Shown here: positions 52,601 to 58,385 of the stretch, one piece after another
Layout of the letters: every line of letters starts with the position of its first letter
Position numbering within the stretch: position 1 is the stretch's first letter
Origin: Euwallacea fornicatus
Taxonomy: Eukaryota; Arthropoda; Insecta; Coleoptera; Curculionidae
Direction of reading: 5' to 3'
Assembly (NCBI RefSeq): GCF_040115645.1
Contig: NC_089561.1
Coordinates: forward strand, 3,348,001-3,412,000
DNA: 64,000 bases
Notes under the pieces: model-generated
Databases searched by the model: none
Told to the model about the DNA's origin: nothing
Seen by the model: the letters and a program-made list of their open reading frames with translations, nothing else
Translations under genes and position numbers: made by a program

Positions 52601-55418
52601 AAGGAGTGCGAATTGTATATCGCTATTATGAGAGTGGAAAACTCAAGGAGGTAAGAAGTTTCATTCACAATCTTCCTTCAACTCAAATTTTGCAAACTGC
52701 AGGTTGTTCACGGAGATGGAAAGTCTCTTTACACCTATTCAGATACAACAGGAATGCCCACTCAGGTGAGTCACTTGGAAAAGGACTTGGAATACCAATG
52801 GGATTACCAATTTGTAAGCGGACTCATGATGGAAGAGCGAATCAATTTTGGTGCCAAAACGGGTCTCAGCAATGCCAAATTTACGTACGACTATGACAAT
52901 AACTACCGACTTGTGAATTTACAAGGGAGGATCGGAGGACAGAACTTACCCCTCTTCAACTTGGCTTACAATTTTAAAACTGGTGCTGCCGAACAAATTG
53001 GTCCGTTTAAGGTAATACAAAGAGATTGTGAAGCCCCAAGTCTGTATATCTGTTTTAAGATAATTAAGCTCAAAGCCAACGAAACACAAGTCTATGATGG
53101 AACAGCGTTGTTTTCTTCAGTGCAAAATTCGCGATTCTTGGAGTCCAGGGTGGCATTAACGATACATGGAATGGAGGTGTTTAGGATGGAATTCAACCAT
53201 GACCTCCACGGGTAAGATCATCCTTAACCATCATAAATTGAGATGAGATGATAAGTGTTTCAGACGCATTGCACAAACAAGGACTTACACTAAGAATGTT
53301 GGGGTTAACACCTATACCAATATCAAGAATTACACTTGGGACTGTGATGGGCAGCTGCTGGGAGTTGAGGCACAGGAGCCATGGGGATTTAGGTACGACG
53401 ATAATGGGAATATGCTGTCGTTAACTTATAGGTAGGTAGCCTGGCCGGGAATTTTTGGAAAATTGTAAATTCTTGTAAATTCCTTTACTTCAGGGGCAAC
53501 ACTATCCCAATGGAGTACAACAGCATGGACCGTATCATCAAGTTTGGTGAGGGTCAATATAAATACGATAGTAGAGGGTTAGTGGTGCAGAATGCGCGAG
53601 AGGAGAAATTCCATTATAATGCTAAAGGGCTATTGACTAGGGCTACCAAAAGAGGGCGATTCGATGTTAGATATTTCTATGACCACAATGATAGGTAAAT
53701 TAAAATGTTTTTAATTAGCGAAACGTTTTCTTTCATATTGCTTCTTTTTTTAGATTAATCGTGAGAAAAGACAACTTCGGCAACATAACGCAATTTTTCT
53801 ACAACAACGACGAACAGCCTCGGGAGGTTAGCCAAATCTACTCCCCTCGTGATGGTAAACTAATGTCCCTGGTCTACGATAACAGAGGACACTTAATCTA
53901 CGCCCAAGTATATCGACATAAGTATTACATTGCCACTGACCAATGTGGGACCCCTGTAATGATTTTCAATCAATACGGAGAGGCGATTAGGGAGATTATG
54001 AGATCTCCCTATGGACACATAGTATACGACTCCAACCCGTACCTGTACCTACCCATAGATTTCTGTGGAGGGATACTAGATCAAGTAAAAGCACAATTAT
54101 TACAAAAAAGTAAAATATCCTTAATGCTATTAAATCGATAAGGTAACATCCCTGGTGCACATGACCAACGGCAAAGTATATGATCCACTAATAGGACAAT
54201 GGATGTCTCCTCTGTGGGAGAATGTCCTGCAAAGGGTGGCCACGCCCACCCAGATGCACTTGTACAGATTTAATGGGAATGACCCCATTAATATGGGCAT
54301 TGATCGAGATATCCCCAGAGGTAAATTCTTCAAATTCTTTAAATTTTGTACAATACAAATTGCTTCTTTCTAGATCACATAGATTGGATGAAGAAAATTG
54401 GGTTTAACCTAAAAAGCTTAGCTCCTCAGCTTTTCATGGACACTCTGCCAGGAGGGCCTATGCCGCCCTCATTGAATGATAAATTTTCCTGGAAACCCAC
54501 TGAAGTCATCACCAGCCAGCTCACTTCAGAGCAATCCACCGAGGCTGAATCCGGGTTTTTGGCTCACATTAACGCCAGAAGAATGGAAAGTGCCAGGCAG
54601 CTGAGTGTATATTCGAAATCTGCTCTTAAAACCGATGCCATAGACCTTGTTCCAAAGAAGATCGGAGCTTCCTCGGATCCTCCCTTTGGAAGAGGAATTC
54701 TAGTATCAAAATCTGATTCCGGGGAGGCAATAGTATCGAGTGTACCAGCCGCAAATCCCATATACAGCGATGTGTACACATCTGTGTTTAATCGGTCGTA
54801 TTTGCTGTCCTTCTTCTTCGTGGTGCACAGTAACCAGCAGGATGCTTTCTATTTTATTAAGAAAGACAGCTGGAAAATCAACGATGATAAGGCGCAGTTG
54901 AAGAGACTGCAAGGGCAAGTCAATACCACCTTCCATGAGAATGTGCGAGAAAATGGGAGCGGAAATAATTATTTTGATGTGAAGATTCATGGTTCAAATG
55001 TCGTAATTAACCTAAGGTAACACTGTATTATAGTTATGGAGACGTATTCACGTATATAGTTTATTTTAGATACGGTACGACTTTGGAAAAAGAGAAACAA
55101 CGTTTGCTCCATCACGCCAAACTCTCGGCAATAAGAAAGGCCTGGCACAAAGAAAAAGAGGCATCCAAGGGCGGTTTCAGTGGAGGCGTGGATTGGTCTC
55201 AATCCGAAATAGAAGAACTTGTGAAGAACGGCTACATTGCCAACTACGAAGGTCAATACATCCACGATGTTCAACAGTATCCAGAACTAGCGGAAGATCC
55301 GTACAACATAAGATTTGTGAAGAAACAGAGCGAAGCATCGAAAAAAGGTCGTCGAAAACGAGAAGTCAAACGAATAGGCTGTCCCGGTTCTTGGTGGTTA
55401 ACTTGGAGTGAGTGCTAG
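1419..55418 (+). CDS. Ten-m: Teneurin (Ten-m/Odz type), 31 coding exons, N-terminus outside the window
   Basis: Teneurins are type II single-pass cell-surface receptors that work in axon and synaptic partner matching, by homophilic binding or through latrophilin-type partners. The exons listed separately below join in one frame: first partial codon, then 2,427 codons and a TAG stop at 55416-55418. Visible in order: a juxtamembrane linker, eight EGF repeats (exons 2-6), a Cys-rich and beta-sandwich region (exons 7-11), NHL propeller (about exons 12-17), YD/RHS shell (about exons 18-28), the RHS core motif with DPLIGQW and LYRFNGNDP (exon 29), and a C-terminal ABD/Tox-GHH/TCAP-like part (exons 30-31). 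The cytoplasmic and transmembrane exons are upstream of the window. Splice sites were chosen by GT-AG, phase and family similarity recalled from memory. The teneurin call is very secure; Ten-m rather than Ten-a is likely but less so. Confidence 0.96.
1988..2206. repeat. Diverged tandem duplication, unit about 135 bp
   Basis: TAACCGTTTTCGAGTTATGC near 1990 and TAACCATTTCCGAGATACGC near 2124 start two similar segments that continue in parallel (AAAGAATTCGCTCAACG and AAAGAACTCAACAACA). It is likely part of an old transposon. Confidence 0.45.
2363..2670. mobile_element. Solo, diverged fold-back arm
   Basis: Starts TACAGGGTGTTATTGAG. Its later part (about 2590-2660, with GAGGGAACCACAAGCTACCA) resembles the matching arm segment of the 41822-43006 element. 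No inverted partner is seen nearby, so it is probably a degraded or half element. Confidence 0.5.
3125..3845. mobile_element. Fold-back element with ~125-bp inverted arms and a transposase tail
   Basis: The left arm (3125-3245) starts TACAGAGTGTCCCACAAG and the right arm (3720-3845) ends CTTGTGGGACACCCTGTA; the arms are near-identical inverted copies flanked by TA. Between them the minus strand encodes [18 protein letters not shown] and a stop (3622), the usual end of a mariner/IS630-type transposase. The right end is about 65 nt from the protease stop codon, so the protease 3' UTR probably runs into it. Confidence 0.85.
3911..4960 (-). CDS. Secreted chymotrypsin-fold serine protease, 4 exons
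   Basis: Exons on the minus strand: 4960-4901, 4830-4628, 4552-4361, 4307-3911, joined by 70-, 75- and 53-nt GT-AG introns; 852 nt, 283 aa. The start ([16 protein letters not shown]) is a signal peptide; a start further upstream at 5083 would bury it. Arg26-Ile27 (HER|IMNG) is the expected zymogen cleavage site. The triad is complete: His79 in SAQHC, Asp133 in QNDLTVV, Ser224 in CSGDSGGG. The residue at chymotrypsin position 189 is Thr218, so not a trypsin. A digestive or extracellular role is likely from the family but not shown. The gene lies antisense inside the teneurin intron 1659-7143. Confidence 0.92.
5033..5041 (-). promoter_or_regulatory. TATA box of the serine protease gene
   Basis: On the minus strand TATATAAAAGG lies about 73 nt upstream of the protease ATG. 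A start site some 30 nt further on would leave a short 5' leader. This implies the protease has its own promoter inside the teneurin intron. Confidence 0.6.
5084..7143. other. Teneurin intron remainder
   Basis: AT-rich, with only short, low-complexity frames on both strands (for example 6220-6657). None resembles a known protein. Confidence 0.5.
7144..7419 (+). CDS. Ten-m: Teneurin exon 2: pre-EGF segment and EGF1
   Basis: 276 bp, acceptor AATTCCAG and donor GTAAGT. Encodes the conserved stretch before the EGF repeats ([16 protein letters not shown]) and EGF1 ([18 protein letters not shown]). Open frame also runs upstream to 7047, but the acceptor and family alignment place the exon start at 7144. 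Confidence 0.95.
8040..8625. repeat. Diverged tandem repeat, two to three units of about 280 bp
   Basis: CTTTTTGTTACCAACTTTGA (about 8050) recurs as CTTTTTGTTACCTACTTCGG (about 8335), each followed by matching TTTCAGCTTT/AAGGATTTCAAA-like and CACTGC blocks. A third, partial copy of the unit end lies near 8585. A (TA)12 tract at 8153-8176 interrupts unit 1. Confidence 0.6.
8153..8176. repeat. (TA)n microsatellite
   Basis: Twelve uninterrupted TA units inside the first copy of the tandem repeat. Confidence 0.95.
11862..12038 (+). CDS. Ten-m: Teneurin exon 3: EGF2 and EGF3
   Basis: 177 bp, acceptor GATTCCAG and donor GTAATT, phase-linked on both sides. EGF2 has only five of the six usual cysteines: the third is tyrosine (GQYGG, codon 11897-11899). 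EGF3 ([12 protein letters not shown]) is complete. The last codon is split and continues in exon 4. Confidence 0.95.
12039..15525. other. Teneurin intron, 3.5 kb
   Basis: Contains the minus-strand transposase fragment at 13767-14110. The flanks look like decayed transposon but lack clear ends. Confidence 0.5.
13767..14110 (-). pseudogene. Mariner/IS630-type transposase fragment
   Basis: On the minus strand [20 protein letters not shown] is followed by [38 protein letters not shown] and LNGEIY, the central catalytic block of mariner-like insect transposases. A TAG stop lies just upstream of VCFSD, and the C-terminal half is missing. I found no inverted ends. Confidence 0.75.
15526..15753 (+). 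CDS. Ten-m: Teneurin exon 4: EGF4 and EGF5
   Basis: 228 bp, acceptor GTTTCAG and donor GTAAGT. EGF4 reads [15 protein letters not shown]5 reads [12 protein letters not shown], with tyrosine (15690-15692) in place of the third cysteine, the second odd-cysteine EGF of the array. Open frames on other strands here are shadows. Confidence 0.95.
16386..18095 (+). mobile_element. Long-TIR mariner-like transposon, transposase broken
   Basis: Imperfect inverted arms of about 200 bp: left at about 16386-16590 (with GACACTTTCTTGTGACATCG), right at about 17890-18095, inverted. In between lie transposase pieces: a helix-turn-helix part from about 16849 ([19 protein letters not shown]), [10 protein letters not shown] near 17510, and [20 protein letters not shown] from 17605 to a stop after WQPFHQQFL. 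Frameshifts and stops separate them. Confidence 0.8.
18302..18487 (+). CDS. Ten-m: Teneurin exon 5: EGF6 and EGF7
   Basis: 186 bp, acceptor GTTTCAG and donor GTAAGT. Encodes [16 protein letters not shown] (EGF6) and [16 protein letters not shown] (EGF7), both with six cysteines. Splice phases match exons 4 and 6. Confidence 0.95.
19953..21256 (+). mobile_element. Tc1-like transposon remnant
   Basis: The left end CAGTGAGTCACGAAAGTATT is partly matched inverted near 21240-21256 (TTTGTGACTCCGCGTA). A copy of AAAAGTATTCGAACAC recurs at about 20134. Frames encode an HTH start ([20 protein letters not shown], 20236-20424), a middle section, and [10 protein letters not shown] followed by a stop near 20840. 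Most of the catalytic core is deleted. Confidence 0.75.
22085..22231 (+). CDS. Ten-m: Teneurin exon 6: EGF8
   Basis: 147 bp, acceptor CGTTTAG and donor GTAATA. EGF8 reads [11 protein letters not shown] with a longer loop, followed by the acidic CQDDLDNDH stretch that in teneurins begins the Cys-rich region. Confidence 0.95.
22288..22495 (+). CDS. Ten-m: Teneurin exon 7: Cys-rich region
   Basis: 208 bp after a 56-nt intron. Encodes [17 protein letters not shown] and the [16 protein letters not shown] stretch typical of insect teneurins, then enters the TTR-like domain. It is followed by the largest intron of the gene (11,153 nt). Confidence 0.95.
22496..33648. other. Largest teneurin intron, 11.2 kb
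   Basis: No exon or recognisable transposase found on either strand. A GC-richer patch lies at about 26560-27160 without a convincing frame. An imperfect palindrome TGGACCAATATGTCCATATT occurs near 22598. Confidence 0.5.
33649..33768 (+). CDS. Ten-m: Teneurin exon 8: TTR-like/beta-sandwich region
   Basis: 120 bp, acceptor GATTTAG and donor GTAAGT. Encodes [19 protein letters not shown] and [10 protein letters not shown], near-invariant in teneurins. Confidence 0.95.
33769..36783. other. Teneurin introns around exon 9
   Basis: Apart from exon 9 (35627-35791) only random short frames are seen; the region ends at the transposon starting near 36784. Confidence 0.5.
35627..35791 (+). CDS. Ten-m: Teneurin exon 9: FN-plug region
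   Basis: 165 bp, acceptor TTTCAG and donor GTAAGT. Encodes [20 protein letters not shown] and [11 protein letters not shown], family-diagnostic. Confidence 0.95.
36784..38546 (+). mobile_element. Long-TIR mariner-like transposon with ~330-bp arms
   Basis: The left end TACCGAGTGGTCCATTT is matched inverted at the right end (AAACGGACCACCCGGTGTAT near 38530). The arms stay alignable inward for roughly 330 bp (for example TGAAATCTTAAATGGCAACC at 36945 against its inverted partner near 38380). The interior holds broken transposase: [20 protein letters not shown] from 37174, [20 protein letters not shown] and [20 protein letters not shown] to 37769, then degraded frame to about 38176. It lies in the teneurin intron 35792-38651. 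Confidence 0.82.
38652..38860 (+). CDS. Ten-m: Teneurin exon 10: FN-plug region
   Basis: 209 bp, acceptor TATTTCAG and donor GTGAGT. Encodes [17 protein letters not shown] and [13 protein letters not shown], matching the teneurin segment between the plug strands. Confidence 0.93.
38861..39637. other. Teneurin intron between exons 10 and 11
   Basis: 777 nt with nothing recognisable. Confidence 0.5.
39638..39903 (+). CDS. Ten-m: Teneurin exon 11: FN-plug region
   Basis: 266 bp, acceptor GTTAACAG. Encodes [18 protein letters not shown] and [15 protein letters not shown]. The donor is a weak AAG|GTTCGC, chosen because it gives AK joined to VSIGYQH with a 58-nt intron, as the family alignment requires. 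Confidence 0.92.
39962..40144 (+). CDS. Ten-m: Teneurin exon 12: start of NHL propeller region
   Basis: 183 bp. Encodes [29 protein letters not shown] and [14 protein letters not shown]. The end is set at AAG|GTGACT because the next conserved residues ([12 protein letters not shown]) follow 51 nt later, after a TTGCAG acceptor. The intervening 51 nt are stop-free and in frame. Confidence 0.88.
40196..40407 (+). CDS. Ten-m: Teneurin exon 13: NHL propeller
   Basis: 212 bp, donor GTACGT. Encodes [24 protein letters not shown], and the NHL blade [20 protein letters not shown]. Confidence 0.95.
40548..40689 (+). CDS. Ten-m: Teneurin exon 14: NHL propeller
   Basis: 142 bp, acceptor TTTCAG and donor GTAAGT. 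Encodes [20 protein letters not shown] and [10 protein letters not shown], a further NHL blade. Confidence 0.95.
41786..41822. repeat. (CA)n/(TA)n microsatellite at the fold-back edge
   Basis: About six CA units followed by about eleven TA units lead directly into the fold-back end; a shorter TA tract flanks the other side (about 43007-43018). This fits insertion into TA-rich target DNA. Confidence 0.9.
41822..43006. mobile_element. Fold-back element with ~400-bp near-identical arms
   Basis: Left arm about 41822-42238, right arm about 42606-43006, inverted, with few mismatches and one short gap. The ends are TACAGGGTGTCCTCGAATTA. The spacer (42411-42497) has a 28-codon frame starting [18 protein letters not shown], like the start of insect mariner-type transposases with a DUF4817-like helix-turn-helix. 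It is inserted between (TA)n tracts in the teneurin intron 40690-43434. Confidence 0.9.
43435..43686 (+). CDS. Ten-m: Teneurin exon 15: NHL propeller
   Basis: 252 bp, acceptor TTTCAG and donor GTGAAG, phase 0 on both ends. Encodes [40 protein letters not shown] and [13 protein letters not shown]. Confidence 0.95.
44131..44308 (+). CDS. Ten-m: Teneurin exon 16: NHL propeller
   Basis: 178 bp, acceptor CTCTTTAG and donor GTAAGT. Encodes [20 protein letters not shown] and VVAGAPLHC. Confidence 0.95.
44446..45881 (+). mobile_element. Tc1-like transposon remnant
   Basis: Short inverted ends: TATTGCTCATATGCAGAGCA at 44447 and TGCTCTACATATGAGCAATA near 45860. An intact stretch (45322-45552) encodes [20 protein letters not shown] and [19 protein letters not shown], the two later catalytic blocks of a Tc1-type DDE transposase. 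Upstream coding is interrupted. It lies in the teneurin intron 44309-46408. Confidence 0.82.
46409..46744 (+). CDS. Ten-m: Teneurin exon 17: end of NHL propeller
   Basis: 336 bp, acceptor CTTTTCAG and donor GTAAGT. Encodes [31 protein letters not shown], a Cys-containing insert ([17 protein letters not shown]) and [13 protein letters not shown]. The open frame upstream to 45922 is intron, ruled out by phase and by the acceptor. Confidence 0.93.
46745..48283. other. Teneurin intron between exons 17 and 18
   Basis: Holds the degraded transposase tail at 47615-47965; the rest is featureless to me. Confidence 0.5.
47615..47965 (+). pseudogene. Degenerate mariner-type transposase tail
   Basis: [17 protein letters not shown] resembles the PDLNPLDFF block. 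It is followed by [10 protein letters not shown], a run with stops, and [11 protein letters not shown] at the end, the usual C-terminus of this transposase group. A possible right end, ATTACCCCGTATAC, lies near 48127. Confidence 0.5.
48284..48524 (+). CDS. Ten-m: Teneurin exon 18: YD shell begins
   Basis: 241 bp, acceptor TTGCCAG and donor GTAAGC. Encodes [31 protein letters not shown] and [20 protein letters not shown], the entry into the YD repeats. Confidence 0.95.
48601..48763 (+). CDS. Ten-m: Teneurin exon 19: YD shell
   Basis: 163 bp after a 76-nt intron, donor GTAAGT. Encodes [20 protein letters not shown] and [17 protein letters not shown]. Confidence 0.94.
48983..49172 (+). CDS. Ten-m: Teneurin exon 20: YD shell
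   Basis: 190 bp after a T-rich acceptor (GTTTTAG), donor GTAAGC. Encodes [19 protein letters not shown] and [13 protein letters not shown]. The next intron (49173-51694) carries nested fold-back elements. Confidence 0.94.
49242..50991. mobile_element. Outer fold-back element
   Basis: The left arm starts CAAAGTGTCCCAACGGCAAC near 49245 and runs to about 49432. The right arm (about 50810-50991) is its diverged inverted copy and ends GGTGGGACACTCTGTGA. Shared blocks include AAACTATGAATAGCAA and ATCTAAAATATTTTCA. It occupies most of the intron between teneurin exons 20 and 21. Confidence 0.75.
50089..50809. mobile_element. Inner fold-back element nested in the previous one
   Basis: The left arm (about 50089-50240) starts TACAGGGTGTTCAAAAGAGG. 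The right arm (about 50655-50809) is its imperfect inverted copy and ends TACACCTTGTGTATA. Shared blocks include TTCCTATAAACATAG and GATACACGGTGTTAAA-like sequence. The central 400 bp shows no frame I recognise. Confidence 0.75.
51695..52142 (+). CDS. Ten-m: Teneurin exon 21: YD shell
   Basis: 448 bp, acceptor CTTTTAG and donor GTAAGG. Encodes [52 protein letters not shown] and [11 protein letters not shown]. Confidence 0.95.
52205..52443 (+). CDS. Ten-m: Teneurin exon 22: YD shell
   Basis: 239 bp after a 62-nt intron. Encodes [40 protein letters not shown] and [10 protein letters not shown]. Confidence 0.95.
52502..52650 (+). CDS. Ten-m: Teneurin exon 23: YD shell
   Basis: 149 bp after a 58-nt intron, donor GTAAGA. 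Encodes [20 protein letters not shown] and [18 protein letters not shown]. Confidence 0.95.
52703..53011 (+). CDS. Ten-m: Teneurin exon 24: YD shell
   Basis: 309 bp after a 52-nt intron. Encodes [39 protein letters not shown] and [19 protein letters not shown]. The end is placed at AAG|GTAATA, before a 48-nt stop-free insert. Confidence 0.88.
53060..53211 (+). CDS. Ten-m: Teneurin exon 25: YD shell
   Basis: 152 bp, acceptor GTTTTAAG and donor GTAAGA. Encodes [19 protein letters not shown] and [16 protein letters not shown]. The frame is also open through the preceding 48 nt. Confidence 0.88.
53264..53431 (+). CDS. Ten-m: Teneurin exon 26: YD shell
   Basis: 168 bp after a 52-nt intron. Encodes [20 protein letters not shown] and [15 protein letters not shown]. 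Confidence 0.95.
53494..53694 (+). CDS. Ten-m: Teneurin exon 27: YD shell
   Basis: 201 bp after a 62-nt intron. Encodes [40 protein letters not shown] and [16 protein letters not shown]. Confidence 0.96.
53754..54084 (+). CDS. Ten-m: Teneurin exon 28: YD shell, closing strands
   Basis: 331 bp after a 59-nt intron. Encodes [52 protein letters not shown] and [16 protein letters not shown]. The donor is CAA|GTAAAA. Confidence 0.96.
54143..54320 (+). CDS. Ten-m: Teneurin exon 29: RHS core
   Basis: 178 bp after a 58-nt intron. Encodes [20 protein letters not shown] and [12 protein letters not shown], the conserved RHS-associated core that closes the YD barrel in teneurins and bacterial RHS proteins. 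Confidence 0.96.
54374..55016 (+). CDS. Ten-m: Teneurin exon 30: linker and ABD-like domain
   Basis: 643 bp, the largest exon seen, after a 53-nt intron. It encodes a variable linker ([20 protein letters not shown]) and then [40 protein letters not shown] and [20 protein letters not shown]. These match the C-terminal ABD region by position. Confidence 0.93.
55070..55418 (+). CDS. Ten-m: Teneurin exon 31: C-terminal Tox-GHH/TCAP-like region and stop
   Basis: 349 bp after a 53-nt intron; TAG stop at 55416. After [20 protein letters not shown] comes a stretch (55215-55361) aligning with the vertebrate teneurin C-terminal associated peptide: [31 protein letters not shown] and KKGRRKR. Vertebrate teneurins end near the GRR. 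Here a further 18 residues follow (EVKR, then [14 protein letters not shown]). Confidence 0.94.
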
Positions 55419-55755
55419 TGCCATAAACTCAAACTTGAGATAGGGATAAGATTATTCAATTACTAAGTGTGATGTACCAAAGAAAGTAAAAAAGCTTACC
55501 TTTAGGATGGTCGTTGGGAACCGGTTTAAGGCTAAATCTTCTTGTTTGTACTTCATTGTAGTAAGTCGTGGAAGCAATTTTGTTGCGGGTGCAAACAAGA
55601 TCACTGAGGTCAAACACTTCTTGTAAGTATCTTGCTTACTTGCTTTATAAATTGTAAATACTACCTATAAAATTGAACTTCTGTGACAAATTCTACATTA
55701 AGAAGGCTCGTTCCAACGACCAAATTTTCTAATCTTCGTAAGTATTTTATACCAA

Positions 55756-55761
55756 AATAAA
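55756..55761 (+). terminator. Candidate poly(A) signal for teneurin
   Basis: AATAAA about 340 nt after the teneurin stop. In DNA this AT-rich such hexamers are common, so this is only a candidate; a second lies at 58264-58269 and would give a much longer 3' UTR. Confidence 0.3.
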
Positions 55762-58379
55762 TACCAAAGTCTATTTGTGTAATTTCCAAGATGCCAAAAA
55801 GTGTATATTATTTATTTACAATTTGTTACCTATGTATGTGATTCGGTTTGGCACACTCTGTCCGACAAAATAATGTGAATTTTTATATTAACTTGACTGA
55901 TATAATACTCGCGCAAAGTGTATCAAACGTTTTGTATTATAGATCGTAATTATTAAGACACAGCTAAGCGGCTGCGGGAAAATTTGTGGAAGTATAGATA
56001 TTTCTAGAACGAAAATTCATAATAGAAACAGAACAGAAGAAATACCGATTAATTAATGATTTTTTAAGTAAAATTTATCTGGGAAAATATCTTTTTTAAA
56101 ACCCAAAAATGGACCTGTGGATAGTCACTCTGTTTTTCAGAGGTCTTAAACAGGTACCGCCAGTTCAAGTGAAAATAAAAATTGTACAAGTGAGAAAAGG
56201 ACAGCGTAAGATTTAGCATGGTCATGACAAAAACCAACGAAGTGAATTGTGGGCTGGCAGCTAACGTGGACGAAGTTGTTCCGATTTTGCCGGATATACC
56301 TCCGTTTTAGAACTTTTACCCATAATAAGTACAAGCAACGGTTTAAATTAGTTTAGAATTTTTACTTATTTATAAATTATTACACATTTCCCCATTATAG
56401 CATAATTTATTTTTCTCACGAATGAACATGATGATCCGAATTCGCTGATATTTGAATATTTGTTCATGATCTTTTGGTAGATCGAAGACTTAACCGACAG
56501 TATTAATTTCTCAACGTTTGCTTACCGTTTAAAACGATTTCCAGTATTGATCGATTGTCGTGCGGGAAATGTTAAAAGCATCAGTTGATTCCATCAAAAT
56601 AATACGTAAATGCGCCCAGTTACAACCAGAATTTATTTTCTTATCCCTCCTTTTTACTCCGATAGTCTTTACAACATCCATAGGCAGCCAAATCGATATA
56701 ATACTCTAATATGGTAATATCTCATAATACTAACCTGAACTAACATTCAAGGGGAGGTGTCGGCTGGACTGACTCCATCCACTTTGTTGTTGCTCTTTGT
56801 CGGAGGCATATCAGAACTTATGCAATCCTTCTTCCACTTATACAATTCCTATGTATTATCATGAACTGATTTTACCAGTACACAAAATTGACAATACATT
56901 TCTAATGTGAGCCTCAATTTTAAACAAGAGGTGAAAACATCCGATTCACCACTTCGATCAGAAAAAGTTATGCCTTAAAACAATTAAACAATTATAAATT
57001 CTTATAAATTTTATAAATTACCTGAAACAACAAGAAAAAATGCCATTCACCATTCTAGCGGTCAACAAGCCTAGCATTATTTGAATTTTAGAAATATTTC
57101 GTATTTCTAAGGTCTGGTTGTATACCTTCTGTTTGAACTCTACCTCAAAAAAATTCAAAACTGTGACTGATGAGATCAATGGAATAAGTGAAATCTGAAA
57201 CTTAAATTTCGGGTCGGGTTTACTCTTAAGCTATACAATCCAGCCTAAAAGGTATAAATCAAAACTCAATTTTGCAATAAAAAATCGCGTACTGACAGGC
57301 AACAATATCGTTCTGGAAATATCTCTTTTGGCTAATTATAGCGCAGTGTTTATTGCTATAAGCAAGAGGCGAATCTCTTTAGTGAATGGTATCAAAAAAT
57401 ACTAAAAATTTGTAAATATAGTCCAGTTATTAACTTTTTAATAATTTTAAAATTAAAAAAACGAATTTATCTTAGATAGGGAGAGAATAAAAATTATTAA
57501 TCGTATATGAATACTTATATGTTGTATTGCTTTTTATTTATATATAAAATATCATTGTGACTGATATACGTTTCCAAAAATATTACTATTATGAGTGAGT
57601 AGTAAATTATTTTGGGCTAGAATTGGGAAACAATTACCGAAAAAGATCATTAGCCCAAAAGTCTCAATAGCAAAAGTCTTTTATCTGCTATGTACCTTGC
57701 GATTTTTGTAACCTCACGTTTTACTTTGTTAATAGACTAAGAAATTTATAAGAAAGTATATTTTTCACTCTAAACCCTGCCTGCCACATAGTATATTGGA
57801 AATAAGTGTGCTCCTCGTTATACTACTGGGCGTTTATCCAGGATACATGTAATTATTTACCTAAGTGTTATATATGTTGTCACCGAATATGCTTTTTTGA
57901 GGCTCATTGTTTAGTTGAGGTTTGAAATGTGCAAGGAAATGATCATGATTTCATCTATGATTTCACTGTTATCGGCGATAAATCTAGAAATTACAATGAG
58001 TTTCAACGTCTAATCATAGATCTAAACATATCATTTCCCCCTAAAACGACGCTGTAAATGTAGGTACGTCCGCAGTATTGATTTAATAATAATAGTTACC
58101 GATAACTGTTTATATTACTGACTGGTGTTGCTGTTCCTGAATTATTGTTTTCTAGATTTGGTTTAGAAATAACTTACTTTTGTTATCAACTAATTGCATT
58201 TCCTTTTTATTATAATCAAATGTAATGGTATTTCTTTACTCCTGGCCATTATAAATGTTTTCTAATAAACATTGTTTTTATAAATATGTGCTTTTATTAT
58301 TAGGAATCCAGGAAAAAGGTGACGGCATTCGCCACAATATCAACAAGACAGCTTATTGAAAAACACTCAATGCCTGACA

Positions 58380-58385
58380 TTTATT
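58380..58385 (-). terminator. Candidate poly(A) signal on the minus strand
   Basis: TTTATT on the plus strand reads AATAAA on the minus strand, downstream of LPGAT1 and facing the plus-strand AATAAA at 58264. The pair may mark the convergent ends of the two transcription units; weak evidence. Confidence 0.2.
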
